64,000 nt of DNA from Methyloversatilis sp. GTDB lineage: Bacteria > Pseudomonadota > Gammaproteobacteria > Burkholderiales > Rhodocyclaceae. The position numbers were made by a program, and so were the translations under genes. Location: positions 171,230 through 235,229 of the forward strand of contig NZ_JAUYRO010000037.1 of assembly GCF_030696805.1 (NCBI RefSeq), read 5' to 3'. The notes under the pieces are model-generated. The model did no database searches. It worked only from the letters and a program-made list of their open reading frames with translations, and was not told where the DNA came from. This document shows positions 46,360 through 55,173 of the stretch, in pieces; positions within the stretch are counted from its first letter, which is position 1; every line of letters starts with the position of its first letter.

Positions 46360-49300
46360 AGGGATTCTCCGGCTTCGGGGGTTCGACTTCTTCCGGCGGG
46401 GTGGCCAGCCGGCGGTCGACGATGATCTTGTAGAACAGCGGCACGAAGAAGATCGCGAGAAAGGTGGCCGCAATCATGCCGCCGATGACGCCGGTGCCGA
46501 CGGACACCCGCGCACCCGCGCCGGCGCCGGTCGAAATGGCCAGCGGCAGCACGCCGAGGATGAAGGCGAGCGAGGTCATGATGATGGGGCGCAGGCGCAG
46601 GCGCGCCGCCTCGATCGCCGCCGCGGCCACCGCGTAGCCTTCCTGATGCTTGAGCACCGCGTATTCGACGATCAGGATGGCGTTCTTGGCCGACAGGCCG
46701 AGCAGCGTCACCAGACCGATCTGGAAATACACGTCATTGGTCATGTCGCGCAGCCACACCGCGGTCAGCGCGCCGAATATTCCGAACGGCATGGCCAGCA
46801 GCACGGAAAACGGCAGCGACCACTTCTCGTACAGCGCGGCCAGGATGAGGAACACCATCACCGCGGCCATGATGAGCGCGATTGATGCCGCGCTCGACAC
46901 GCGCTTTTCCTGGAAGGCGGCGCCGGTCCATTCGAAGCTGGTGTCGCCCGGCAGCGAACGCGCCAGCCGTTCGACCTCGGCGATCGCCTGACCGGACGAA
47001 TAGCCGGGTGCCGCCTGACCCATCAGCCGCACCGCAGGCAGGTTGTTGTAGCGATTCACCGTATCCGGGCCCGAACTGTATTCGACCTTGGCGAAGGCAG
47101 ATACCGGCACCATGTCGCCGGCGGTGTTCTTCACGTACAGCCGGCCGATATCTTCCGGCGAACGACGGTACTGGCTTTCGGCCGACATCAACACCTGCCA
47201 CACGCGGCCGAACTTGTTGAAGTCATTTACGTAGAAGGTGCCCAATGTGCCGGCCAGCGTGTTGAACGCTTCGGTCAGCGGAATGCCCAGCGCCTTGGCG
47301 CGTTCGCGGTCGACGTCGACAAAGAGCTGCGGCGCATTGGGCCGCCACAGCGTCTGCAGCCCGCCGGCCAGCACCGGCGTCTGGTGTGACGAGCCGATCA
47401 GTGCGTTCATGTTCTCGACCAGTCTTTTCGTGCCGCCGTCGCCGCGGTTCTGCAGATAGAACTCGAAACCGCCGGTATTGCCCAGACCGAAGATGGCGGG
47501 CGGATTGAAGGCCAGCACCAGCGCCTCCTTGATGCCGCCCGTCTTGGCGAACACCTCGCCGACCAGCTGCTGGGTACTCATCTTGCGTTCGTTCCAGTGC
47601 TTCTGGCTGACGAAAATGGTCGCCGCACTGTTCTTGAAGCCGCCGCCGATGAAGTCCATGCCCGAGAACGCCATCACATGCTCGTTCGCGTCATTCGACT
47701 GGACGGCCTTCATCACCTCGGCCACCACCTTGTCGGTGCGCTCCAGCGTCGCGCCATCGGGCAGGAACACGGCGACAATGAAGTAGCCCTGGTCTTCGTC
47801 CGGCACCAGCGAGCCGGGCGTCTTGGTCCACAGCCCGATGGTGATGGCGACCATGCCGGCGAACAGCAGCACGCCGACCGCCGAGCGCTTGATCATCCAC
47901 GTGACGGCGCCGGTGTAGCGGTGCGTCACGCGGGTGAACCAGTCGTTGAACCACAGGAAGATGCGCGCCTGGTTCTTGTGTTCGTTCTTCAGCAGCGCCA
48001 CGCACAGCGCCGGGGTCATCGTTAGCGCGACGATGCCGGACAGCACGACGGCGATCGAAATGGTCACCGCGAACTGCCGGTACAACTCGCCGGTCAGGCC
48101 GCCCAGGAAGGCGATCGGCACGAATACCGCGGTCAGCACCAGCACGATGGCCACCACCGGCCCGGTCACTTCCTGCATCGCCTGGATGGCCGCGTCGCGC
48201 GCCACCATCTGCTGCTCGTGCATGATGCGTTCGACGTTCTCCAGCACCACGATGGCGTCGTCCACCACGATGCCAATGGCCAGCACCATGCCGAACAGAG
48301 TCAGCGTGTTGATGGAATAGCCGAGCAGGTGCAGGCCGGCGAAGGTGCCGAGCAGCGACACCGGCACTGCCAGCAGTGGAATCAGCGTGGCGCGCCAGTT
48401 CTGCAGGAACACGAACACGACGACGAACACCAGGATCATCGCCTCGCCCAGCGTCTTCACGACTTCGGTGATCGACACCTCGACGAAGCGCGTCGTGTCG
48501 TAAGGAATGGCGTAGGTCATGCCCTGCGGGAAGCGCTCGGCCATTTCGGTGATGGCCGCCTTGGTCACCTTGGCAACGTCGAGCGCATTGGCGCCCGGCT
48601 GCAGGAATACACCCATCAGAACCGCAGCCTTGCCGTTGTAGGTACCGTTGAAATCGTTGTCCTTCGAACCGAGTTCGATCCGTGCGACATCGCGCAGGCG
48701 TAGCTTCGAGCCGTCAGCGTTCGAACGCAGGATGATGTCCTCGAACTCCTCAACCGTGGACAGCCGGCCCTTGGTGGTGATTGTGTACACCATGTCCTGG
48801 CCGCCGCCGGTCGGCGACTGGCCGATCTTGCCGGCGGCGAACTGGGCGTTCTGCTCGCGCAGCGCGGCGGCGATTTCGGTCACCGTGACGCCGAGCTGGG
48901 TCATGCGGTCCGGGCGCACCCAGATACGCATCGCATAGTCCTTGGCGCCGAAGATCTGCACATTGGTCGTGCCGGGGATCTTCTTGATGTTGTCCAGCAC
49001 ATTCAGCGTTACGTAGTTCGACGTGTACAGGTCGTCATACTTGTCGTCCGGCGAATAGAACGCCAGCACCAGCAGGAAGGCAGACGAGCCCTTCTCCACC
49101 GTCACGCCCTGCCGGCGCACCTCTTCCGGCAGCCGGGCATCGGCCTGCTTGACCCGGTTGTTCACGTTCACCGCCGCCTTGTCCGGATCGGCACCGATTT
49201 CGAAGGTGACCTGGATTTCCACCACGCCGTTCGAGGTCGAGGTGGACTGCATGTACATCATGCCTTCGACGCCGGTGATGACGTTTTCCAGCGGTGCGGC

Positions 49301-49486
49301 AACCGTCTGCGCAATGGTTTCGGCCGACGCACCCGGGTAGATGGCCCGCACGGTGACCACCGGCGGCGCGATCTCCGGGTACTGTGCAATCGGAAGAGCC
49401 CGCATCGCGGCCAGACCGGCCAGCACCAGCAGGATGGAAATGACGAAGGCGAAGATCGGCCGGTCGATGAAGAAGCGCGAAAACAT
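46346..49486 (-). CDS. RND efflux transporter, AcrB/HAE1 type
   Basis: A 1046-aa protein starting at ATG 49486 (MFSRFFIDRPIFAFVISILL) with AAGGAG upstream. Hydrophobic/amphiphilic efflux family marks: ALPIAQYPEIAPPVVTVRAI, the TM4 Asp pair in GIVVDDAIVVLENVERIM, TPGSLVPDEDQGYFIVAVFL, FTGAAFQEK-type pore region, and GLSAKNAILIVEYAVLKHQE. It should export hydrophobic drugs or solvents from the periplasm. It lies 11 bp downstream of the membrane fusion protein gene. Confidence 0.95.
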   Translation of the reverse strand: MFSRFFIDRPIFAFVISILLVLAGLAAMRALPIAQYPEIAPPVVTVRAIYPGASAETIAQTVAAPLENVITGVEGMMYMQSTSTSNGVVEIQVTFEIGADPDKAAVNVNNRVKQADARLPEEVRRQGVTVEKGSSAFLLVLAFYSPDDKYDDLYTSNYVTLNVLDNIKKIPGTTNVQIFGAKDYAMRIWVRPDRMTQLGVTVTEIAAALREQNAQFAAGKIGQSPTGGGQDMVYTITTKGRLSTVEEFEDIILRSNADGSKLRLRDVARIELGSKDNDFNGTYNGKAAVLMGVFLQPGANALDVAKVTKAAITEMAERFPQGMTYAIPYDTTRFVEVSITEVVKTLGEAMILVFVVVFVFLQNWRATLIPLLAVPVSLLGTFAGLHLLGYSINTLTLFGMVLAIGIVVDDAIVVLENVERIMHEQQMVARDAAIQAMQEVTGPVVAIVLVLTAVFVPIAFLGGLTGELYRQFAVTISIAVVLSGIVALTMTPALCVALLKNEHKNQARIFLWFNDWFTRVTHRYTGAVTWMIKRSAVGVLLFAGMVAITIGLWTKTPGSLVPDEDQGYFIVAVFLPDGATLERTDKVVAEVMKAVQSNDANEHVMAFSGMDFIGGGFKNSAATIFVSQKHWNERKMSTQQLVGEVFAKTGGIKEALVLAFNPPAIFGLGNTGGFEFYLQNRGDGGTKRLVENMNALIGSSHQTPVLAGGLQTLWRPNAPQLFVDVDRERAKALGIPLTEAFNTLAGTLGTFYVNDFNKFGRVWQVLMSAESQYRRSPEDIGRLYVKNTAGDMVPVSAFAKVEYSSGPDTVNRYNNLPAVRLMGQAAPGYSSGQAIAEVERLARSLPGDTSFEWTGAAFQEKRVSSAASIALIMAAVMVFLILAALYEKWSLPFSVLLAMPFGIFGALTAVWLRDMTNDVYFQIGLVTLLGLSAKNAILIVEYAVLKHQEGYAVAAAAIEAARLRLRPIIMTSLAFILGVLPLAISTGAGAGARVSVGTGVIGGMIAATFLAIFFVPLFYKIIVDRRLATPPEEVEPPKPENPYAPH

Positions 49487-49497
49487 GTGCGCGCTCC

Positions 49498-50706
49498 TTA
49501 TTGCGGCGCGGCGGGGGCTGCTGCTGCCGGCGCCTGACCGTTGTCGATCTGCACCGGCGAACCGGGTACGAAAATGCGCGCCATGCCGTCGACGATGATG
49601 CGTTCGCCCGGCTGCAGACCTTCGCGGATCACCCACGCATTTTCCAGCTCACCGTCGAGTTGCGCCCATTCACCCAGCTTGACCGGACGCGGCTGCGCGA
49701 GCAGCTTGCCGTCGGCTTCCGCGATGACATAGACGAACTTGCCGTTCGGGCTGTCGAGCACCGCACGCTGCGGCACCGCCAGCGCATCGGGGCGCGTGGC
49801 GCCGGACAGCGCAACGCGCACGAACTGGCCGGGAGACAGTTTGCCGTCGCGGTTTTCGAACGTGGCGCGCAGCGCAAAGGCGCCGGTGCTGGTGTCGGCC
49901 TTGTAGTCCTCGAAACCGAGCCGGCCGGTGCGCGGGAATTCCACGCCGTCGGAGGTGCGGATCTTCACGACGAAGCCCGCGTTGTCGAGACGCAGCAGAC
50001 CGCGCGCGATTTCGTCGCGGGTGCGCAGGTATTCCGCCTCGCCGACGCCGAAATTGACATAGGCCGGATCGATCTGGGCCAGCGTGGTCATCAGGCTGTC
50101 GGAGCCGGCGACGGCCAGACTGCCTTCGACCTTCAGCGCACGGCCGGCCAGACCGCCCAGCGGCGCACGCACGTCGGTGTAGCCCAGATCGATGCGCGCG
50201 GTTTGTACCTGCGCTTCGGCCGACTTGACGGCGGCACGCGCCAGGTCGCGCTGCGACAGCGCGTCGTCCGATTCCCTGCGGCTGGCCGCTTCCGCATCGG
50301 CCAGCGGCTTGATCCGTGCGAATTCACGGTCAGCCTGGGCCAGTTGCGCCTTCGCCTGATCGAGCTGGGCTTCGGCGGCGGCGACCCGGGCGCGGTAGGG
50401 CGCAGCGTCGAGCCGGTACATCACCTGCCCTTCCTTGATGCGCTGGCCTTCTTCGTACAGTCGCTTCTCGACGATGCCGGTCACGCGCGCCCGCACCTCG
50501 ATTTCGCGTGAGCCGGCCACCTGGCCGACGTACTCGAAACGGACCGGCACTTCACGCGGCGCCACCTCGACAACCTTGACTGCCGGCGGCGGCATGCCGC
50601 CACTGGCCGGCTTGCCCTCTTCCCTACCGCACGCCCCCAGCGCGAGCGCAAGCACCGTCACGGACAGCACGCCCACGCGCTGAACGACATCCATCGCTTT
50701 ATTCAT
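49498..50706 (-). CDS. RND membrane fusion lipoprotein, AcrA type
   Basis: A 402-aa protein with lipobox cysteine in ALGAC|GREEGK. It has a lipoyl domain (REIEVRARVTGIVEKRLYEE), a helical hairpin (AAEAQLDQAKAQLAQADREF), and a C-terminal barrel ending in an Ala/Pro-rich tail. Start ATG 50706 was chosen for the lipoprotein signal; ATG four codons later is also possible. It is the first gene of the pump operon, and a TetR-type palindrome lies in its promoter. Confidence 0.93.
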   Translation of the reverse strand: MNKAMDVVQRVGVLSVTVLALALGACGREEGKPASGGMPPPAVKVVEVAPREVPVRFEYVGQVAGSREIEVRARVTGIVEKRLYEEGQRIKEGQVMYRLDAAPYRARVAAAEAQLDQAKAQLAQADREFARIKPLADAEAASRRESDDALSQRDLARAAVKSAEAQVQTARIDLGYTDVRAPLGGLAGRALKVEGSLAVAGSDSLMTTLAQIDPAYVNFGVGEAEYLRTRDEIARGLLRLDNAGFVVKIRTSDGVEFPRTGRLGFEDYKADTSTGAFALRATFENRDGKLSPGQFVRVALSGATRPDALAVPQRAVLDSPNGKFVYVIAEADGKLLAQPRPVKLGEWAQLDGELENAWVIREGLQPGERIIVDGMARIFVPGSPVQIDNGQAPAAAAPAAPQ

Positions 50707-50784
50707 GATCCATCCCGGAAGCTGACGCGACGGTGCCGCGTAAAAGTGTCGGGCCATGCAAGCGACAGCCCTGTTATGGCCCGA

Positions 50785-50790
50785 ATTATA
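50785..50790 (-). promoter_or_regulatory. -10 element of the AcrA-type operon promoter
   Basis: The reverse strand reads TATAAT, an exact consensus -10. A TAAACA hexamer about 16 nt upstream is a partial -35. The TetR-type palindrome lies between the two. Confidence 0.65.
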
Positions 50791-50812
50791 AACATACATC
50801 CTTGTATGTTTA
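50789..50812. promoter_or_regulatory. TetR/AcrR-type operator palindrome
   Basis: TAAACATACA-TCCT-TGTATGTTTA is a perfect 10-4-10 inverted repeat. It overlaps the spacer and -10 of the pump promoter. Its ACATACA...TGTATGT core is close to the known AcrR operator pattern (TACATACA...TGTATGTA). The gene for a TetR regulator is 265 bp away on the same strand. Confidence 0.8.
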
Positions 50813-51076
50813 AATCACCGGATGAAAAAAATATTCATTCCGGTCACGACGAACGGGAAGCTCGCGATCAGACAGGGAGAATGGGACCCTGTCCCGGTCA
50901 CCGGGGGGAGACCACCCCAGACGCTGACGCCAGAGATGGAATGAAGGGTGGTGCAACGGTCGAGGCGAACGCCTGGGCATCGATCCACGCATGCCTGACT
51001 ACCGACGGCCGGCCCGCTTCGTTCTGATGAGTCATGGCGAGGCGGCAGCGTGATCGTATGTCGTGACCCGCTGGAC

Positions 51077-51754
51077 TCAGACGCCCGGTGCGGGTGCCTG
51101 CATGCCGCCGACGATGAAGGGCAGCAGCGAGCGCAACAGTGATTCGGGGTCATTCGGCGTGGCAGGTGCGCAGTGACCGAGCAGCTGCATCACGTCACGG
51201 CCGGCCATCACGTAGGCCACGATGCCGACGAAGAAGTACATGCGCCTGGCCACCTCGTCTTCAGGTACATCGGGCAGCGCGCGCAGCAGCGCAACGCGGT
51301 AGCGGTCCATGATCTGCACGTATTCGGGCGGAATGCAGTCGTCACCGGGCTCGAAATAGGCGCGACCGATCAGCTGCTTGAATACCGCACCCGAAACCGT
51401 GTCCTTGCGCGACAGGCGCAGGATGGATTCGATGAAGGTCTGCACGATCTGCGGCACTGTCAGCGGCGCGCCGCCCGCTTCGCGCTCGAGCTTGTCGAGA
51501 TAGTCCGAGCGCCGGCCGTCGGCACCGAGCACGCGCCGATAGATGGCTTCCATCAGGTCGCGCTTGGAGTTGAAGTGGTAATTGATGGACGCAAGCGGCA
51601 CGCTGGCAGCATGCGCAATCATGCGCATGGACGTCGCGGCATATCCCTGCTCCGTGAACAGCTTTTCCGCCGCTTCGAAAATCCGTTCCTTCGCGTCTCC
51701 GCGCGGTCTGCCTGCAGGTCGCCCACCTTGCTCGATGTCGTCGTCGAATTGCAT
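51077..51754 (-). CDS. TetR/AcrR family transcriptional repressor
   Basis: A 225-aa regulator starting MQFDDDIEQGGRPAGRPRGD at ATG 51754. The N-terminal HTH (residues about 20-70) reads ERIFEAAEKLFTEQGYAATS then HAASVPLASINYHFNSKRDL. The C-terminal ligand domain is helical (YFFVGIVAYVMAGRDVMQLL) and resembles DUF1956-type TetR proteins. It lies upstream of the AcrAB-like operon on the same strand and likely represses it through the palindrome at 50789-50812. Confidence 0.92.
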   Translation of the reverse strand: MQFDDDIEQGGRPAGRPRGDAKERIFEAAEKLFTEQGYAATSMRMIAHAASVPLASINYHFNSKRDLMEAIYRRVLGADGRRSDYLDKLEREAGGAPLTVPQIVQTFIESILRLSRKDTVSGAVFKQLIGRAYFEPGDDCIPPEYVQIMDRYRVALLRALPDVPEDEVARRMYFFVGIVAYVMAGRDVMQLLGHCAPATPNDPESLLRSLLPFIVGGMQAPAPGV

Positions 51755-51900
51755 GCCTACGCCTCTTTTTTCCGCCCCGGAATGTAGCACTGCACGCACA
51801 GCCGTGGTGCATCCGCCAACCCTGGACGTGGCGGCGCGCACGCTGTGCGCCGCAGCGCCCGCCCCGACCAACATGGCCCCGCGTTTGCTTGTATCAGCAC

Positions 51901-52707
51901 ATGAACAAACACCCTGATATTTTCCCGCGCGCGGCCGGCAAGATCTATCTGATTGGCGCCGGGCCGGGCGACCCGGAGTTGCTCACGCTCAAGGCAGTGC
52001 GCGTGCTTGGGCTGTGCGACGTGCTGCTGGTCGATGATCTGGTCGATCGGGCAGTGCTCGCGCATGCGCGGCCGGTCGCGCGCATCGTGCGTGTCGGCAA
52101 GCGTGGTGGCTGCCGCAGCACGCCGCAGGCCTTCATCGAACGCTTGATGCGGCGCTGTGCGCGGGCCGGGTTGACGGTCGGCCGGGTCAAGGGCGGTGAC
52201 CCCTTCGTGTTCGGCCGCGGCGGCGAGGAGATGCAGGCCATGGCGCGCGCCGGCGTCTCCTGCGAGGTGGTCAACGGCCTGTCTGCCGGTATCGCGGTAC
52301 CGGCTTCGCTCGGCGTACCGGTGACGCATCGCGACCTCGCCTGCGGCGTCACCTTCGTGACCGGCCACGCACGGGCCGACGGCCAACCCGGACGCGAAGC
52401 GGATTGGCCGGCGCTGGCGCGCTGCGGAACGACACTGGTCATCTACATGGGTATGCGCACGCTGGACGTCATCACGCGGGCGCTGATCGATGGTGGGCTG
52501 CCGGCTGACACGCCGGCCTGCGCCATCCAGAACGGCACGCGCGGGAATCAGCGCAGCGTAGTGGCGACCCTCTCCACGCTGGCGACAGCAGTTTCCGCCG
52601 CAGGTCTGGGCAGTCCCGCCATCGTGGTGATCGGCGAGGTGGTCAGCCTGGCCGACGCCGCATCAGGACTTGATCTGCTGCATGAAAGCGCGCGGATGTC
52701 GGGCTGA
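51901..52707 (+). CDS. cobA: Uroporphyrinogen-III C-methyltransferase
   Basis: A 268-aa SUMT. It has the SAM-binding GAGPGDPELLTLKAVRVL, VGRVKGGDPFVFGRGGEEM, PVTHRDLACGVTFVTGH and a VIYMGMRTLD segment. It methylates uroporphyrinogen III at C2 and C7 to precorrin-2, for siroheme or cobalamin. It is free-standing and not fused to CysG dehydrogenase/ferrochelatase domains. ATG 51901 is in frame after TTG 51889. No other cobalamin or nitrite/sulfite gene is adjacent. Confidence 0.93.
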   Translation: MNKHPDIFPRAAGKIYLIGAGPGDPELLTLKAVRVLGLCDVLLVDDLVDRAVLAHARPVARIVRVGKRGGCRSTPQAFIERLMRRCARAGLTVGRVKGGDPFVFGRGGEEMQAMARAGVSCEVVNGLSAGIAVPASLGVPVTHRDLACGVTFVTGHARADGQPGREADWPALARCGTTLVIYMGMRTLDVITRALIDGGLPADTPACAIQNGTRGNQRSVVATLSTLATAVSAAGLGSPAIVVIGEVVSLADAASGLDLLHESARMSG

Positions 52708-52773
52708 ATCCCACCCATCGACGATCCACATCCCGCGACAATGCCCGGCGGCAGGTGAACCGTGGGGAGCGGT

Positions 52774-52792
52774 TGTGGGAGCTGCTCCCACA
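52774..52792. repeat. REP-like palindrome between cobA and bamC
   Basis: TGTGGGAGC-T-GCTCCCACA is a perfect 9-1-9 palindrome with the GTGG head shared by the elements at 21411 and 63940. It lies in the 168-bp gap between convergent cobA and bamC and may serve as their terminator. Confidence 0.75.
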
Positions 52793-52875
52793 GGGCTGCC
52801 CCTGGAGGCCAGTCCCGCACCCGGATATCCCTGGCGCAGCGCCGGTTTGCTGGCTGACGCGCCGAAGCCCGCTGC

Positions 52876-54048
52876 CTACTTGAGCTGTTCGTGCAGCAGC
52901 GACAGGATGCGTTTGGCGGTCTTGCTGTCGTCCACGCCGCCTTCCGGCGTCAGGACCTGTACGTTGCTCTGCTTGCCCTCACCCTTGACGTGGATGCGGT
53001 ACTGGTTCTGACCGGCTTTCGGGTTCGGTTTGTCGTCCGGCATGAAGAAGAGCAGTTTGGACAGCACGCCCTTCTTGCCCTCGCCGGCGGTGGCATCGAC
53101 TTCCGGATCGACGTAGCGCACGAAATACACGCCCTGCGAACGGTCGCGGTCCTCGACGGTAAAGCCGACGCGGTCGAGCGCGAGGCCAACGCGGCGCCAG
53201 GCGCGGTCAAAACCTTCGTAGATCTGCAGCGTGCCGCCCTTGTCGGCCGTCACCAGCTGCGCGCGCTCGGCCACCGGGGGCGCCGCCACCAGCGTCTTGG
53301 CCCGTTCGTTGTCGGCACCCAGACGCACCATCAACCGGCGCAGCATTTCGGCTTCCAGTTCCGGGTCGGCCGGACGCGGTTGCCACACGGTGCTGTCGCC
53401 ACGTTCGTTGATGTACACCTCCATCACGCCGCGATGGCTGACGTAGATTTCGGTGGTACCCGGTTCCGCGCCCGGTTCGAGACGGGTGCGGTACTTGTCG
53501 CGCTCCGGCGTCGAGTACAGGTTGTCGAACACCCGGCCGATGGTGTTGCGGATGATGTCATTCGGAAGCTTGGCGCGGTTTTCGTTCCAGTCGGTTTCCA
53601 TGACGCCCGCTTCGGGCTGTTCGATGTCGATCAGGAAACCGGTTTCCTGCCAGAACTCCTTTACCTGCGGCCACATCTGTTCCGGACTCCCGGCCACGAC
53701 CAGCCAGCGCTGATTGCCCGAGCGCTCGATACGCATCTTGTCGACCTGCGGCAGCACGGCACCACCCTGCTGCTGCGCCTGCGCCGCGGGCCCCGCACGG
53801 TCAGCGTTGTAGGCGGACAGCGTAGCCACGTCGCGGCCGGCGGAATCCGGCACTGCGTAGCGATCACTGGTGGCCGGTAGCGTGAGGTCGGGCGGCAGGT
53901 CAAGCCGCGGGCCGCGTTTCTTCGCGGCCGCCTTGTAATCGACCTTGGTCGATTCGGTGTATTCGCTGATCATCGAGCACGAAGCCGCAAAGGCGGCCAG
54001 CACGAGGACCAGCACGGTGCGCAAGGCACCAGACTTCATGGGAATCAT
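52876..54048 (-). CDS. bamC: Outer-membrane assembly lipoprotein BamC
   Basis: A 390-aa protein. The lipobox cysteine is in AAFAASC|SMISEYTES. The N-terminal unstructured segment (DYKAAAKKRGPRLDLPPDLT) binds BamD in homologues, and two helix-grip domains follow. GAGG before ATG 54048 supports that start. It belongs to the BAM complex. The next-to-dapA order (dapA-bamC) is a widespread gamma/betaproteobacterial arrangement. It is 10 bp downstream of dapA and therefore probably co-transcribed. Confidence 0.92.
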   Translation of the reverse strand: MIPMKSGALRTVLVLVLAAFAASCSMISEYTESTKVDYKAAAKKRGPRLDLPPDLTLPATSDRYAVPDSAGRDVATLSAYNADRAGPAAQAQQQGGAVLPQVDKMRIERSGNQRWLVVAGSPEQMWPQVKEFWQETGFLIDIEQPEAGVMETDWNENRAKLPNDIIRNTIGRVFDNLYSTPERDKYRTRLEPGAEPGTTEIYVSHRGVMEVYINERGDSTVWQPRPADPELEAEMLRRLMVRLGADNERAKTLVAAPPVAERAQLVTADKGGTLQIYEGFDRAWRRVGLALDRVGFTVEDRDRSQGVYFVRYVDPEVDATAGEGKKGVLSKLLFFMPDDKPNPKAGQNQYRIHVKGEGKQSNVQVLTPEGGVDDSKTAKRILSLLHEQLK

Positions 54049-54058
54049 CGGTAAAGCC

Positions 54059-54937
54059 TCAGTTCAGCACGCCGGCCTGCTGCATCGCGGCGCGAACCTG
54101 CTGGTGGAATTGCGGTGCCAGTTCGGTCAGCGGAAGGCGAAGCGACGGGCCGATCAGCCCGAGTTGTTGTACGGCCCACTTCACCGGGATCGGATTGGCT
54201 TCGCAGAACAGCTGGCGATGCAGACCGGTGAGCTTCGCGTTGAGTGCGCGCGCCTTCACGGCGTCGGCCGCAAGGGCTGCGGCGTTCATTTCGTGCATCA
54301 GGCGCGGCGCCACGTTGGCGGTGACCGAAATGCAGCCGTGACCGCCCATCAGGATGAAGGCGCAGGTCGAGGCGTCATCACCGCTGTACAGCGCAAAATC
54401 CTTCGGCGCGCGATTGATCAATTCGACCCCGCGGTCAAGGTTGCCGGTGGCGTCCTTGATGCCGACGATATTCGGGATTTCGGCCAACCGCAGCGTCGTG
54501 TCGTTCGCCAGATCGGCCACGGTGCGACCGGGCACGTTGTACAGGATGAACGGCACATCGACCGCTTCGGCCTGGGCGCGGAAGTGGCGGTACAACCCTT
54601 CCTGCGTCGGCTTGTTGTAGTAGGGCACGACTGTCAGGCAGGCATCCACACCCATTGCCTTCGCGCGCTGCGCAAGTTCGATTGCCTCGGCGGTCGAATT
54701 GGCACCGGTACCGGCGATCACCGGAATACGGCCGGCAGCCTGCTCGACGGTGGCGTGGATCAGTTCGCAGTGTTCGTCGACATCCACCGTCGGCGACTCG
54801 CCGCTGGTGCCGACAATCACGATGCCGTCGGTGCCCTCTGCAATGTGGAAGTCGATCAGGCCGCGCAGTCGCGGGTAATCCAGACTGCCATCTTCATGCA
54901 TGGGCGTGACGATGGCGACGAGCGATCCGGTAATCAT
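54059..54937 (-). CDS. dapA: 4-hydroxy-tetrahydrodipicolinate synthase
   Basis: A 292-aa class I aldolase. Schiff-base Lys161 is in [10 protein letters not shown] and Tyr133 in ILYNVPGRT; the substrate loop is [15 protein letters not shown]. It condenses pyruvate with aspartate semialdehyde in lysine and diaminopimelate synthesis. bamC follows at 10 bp. Length and motifs are standard. Confidence 0.97.
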   Translation of the reverse strand: MITGSLVAIVTPMHEDGSLDYPRLRGLIDFHIAEGTDGIVIVGTSGESPTVDVDEHCELIHATVEQAAGRIPVIAGTGANSTAEAIELAQRAKAMGVDACLTVVPYYNKPTQEGLYRHFRAQAEAVDVPFILYNVPGRTVADLANDTTLRLAEIPNIVGIKDATGNLDRGVELINRAPKDFALYSGDDASTCAFILMGGHGCISVTANVAPRLMHEMNAAALAADAVKARALNAKLTGLHRQLFCEANPIPVKWAVQQLGLIGPSLRLPLTELAPQFHQQVRAAMQQAGVLN

Positions 54938-55173
54938 GAGTGAAGCAGCTTCAGCAGGAAACGCAGCATTCTACCGGAGCGCAGCGGCAAGCCCAACACG
55001 CGCGGTGCGTCAGTCTGTAACAGCGCTGGCCGACGCACTCATAAGTCAAGCGCTTCGCGCAGTAAAAACATTTAATAAGAATTGATTATCAAGCGCCGCA
55101 CATCGACTCCGATATGAAGCTACCGGCACCGCCATGGCGTCCGGCTGCACGCACAACAAAAGAGGAGACAACG

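Larger units (their letters stand above)
50707..51076. other. 370-bp control region between TetR gene and AcrA-like gene
   Basis: Holds the acrA-type promoter and operator (50785-50812). A 40-codon forward reading frame (50822-50944, MKKIFIPVTTNGKLAIRQGE...) starts 10 bp past the operator, but it has no visible RBS or homology I recognise, so I do not call it a gene. The rest shows nothing recognisable. Confidence 0.5.

Noticed and set aside
55063..55088. Flagellar sigma-28 promoter before the chemoreceptor gene
   Set aside because: TAAA is followed at wrong spacing by only a partial match to GCCGATAA.
55082..55092. FNR/ANR site before the chemoreceptor gene
   Set aside because: TTGATTATCAA has a 1-nt rather than 4-nt centre, so it does not fit TTGATnnnnATCAA.
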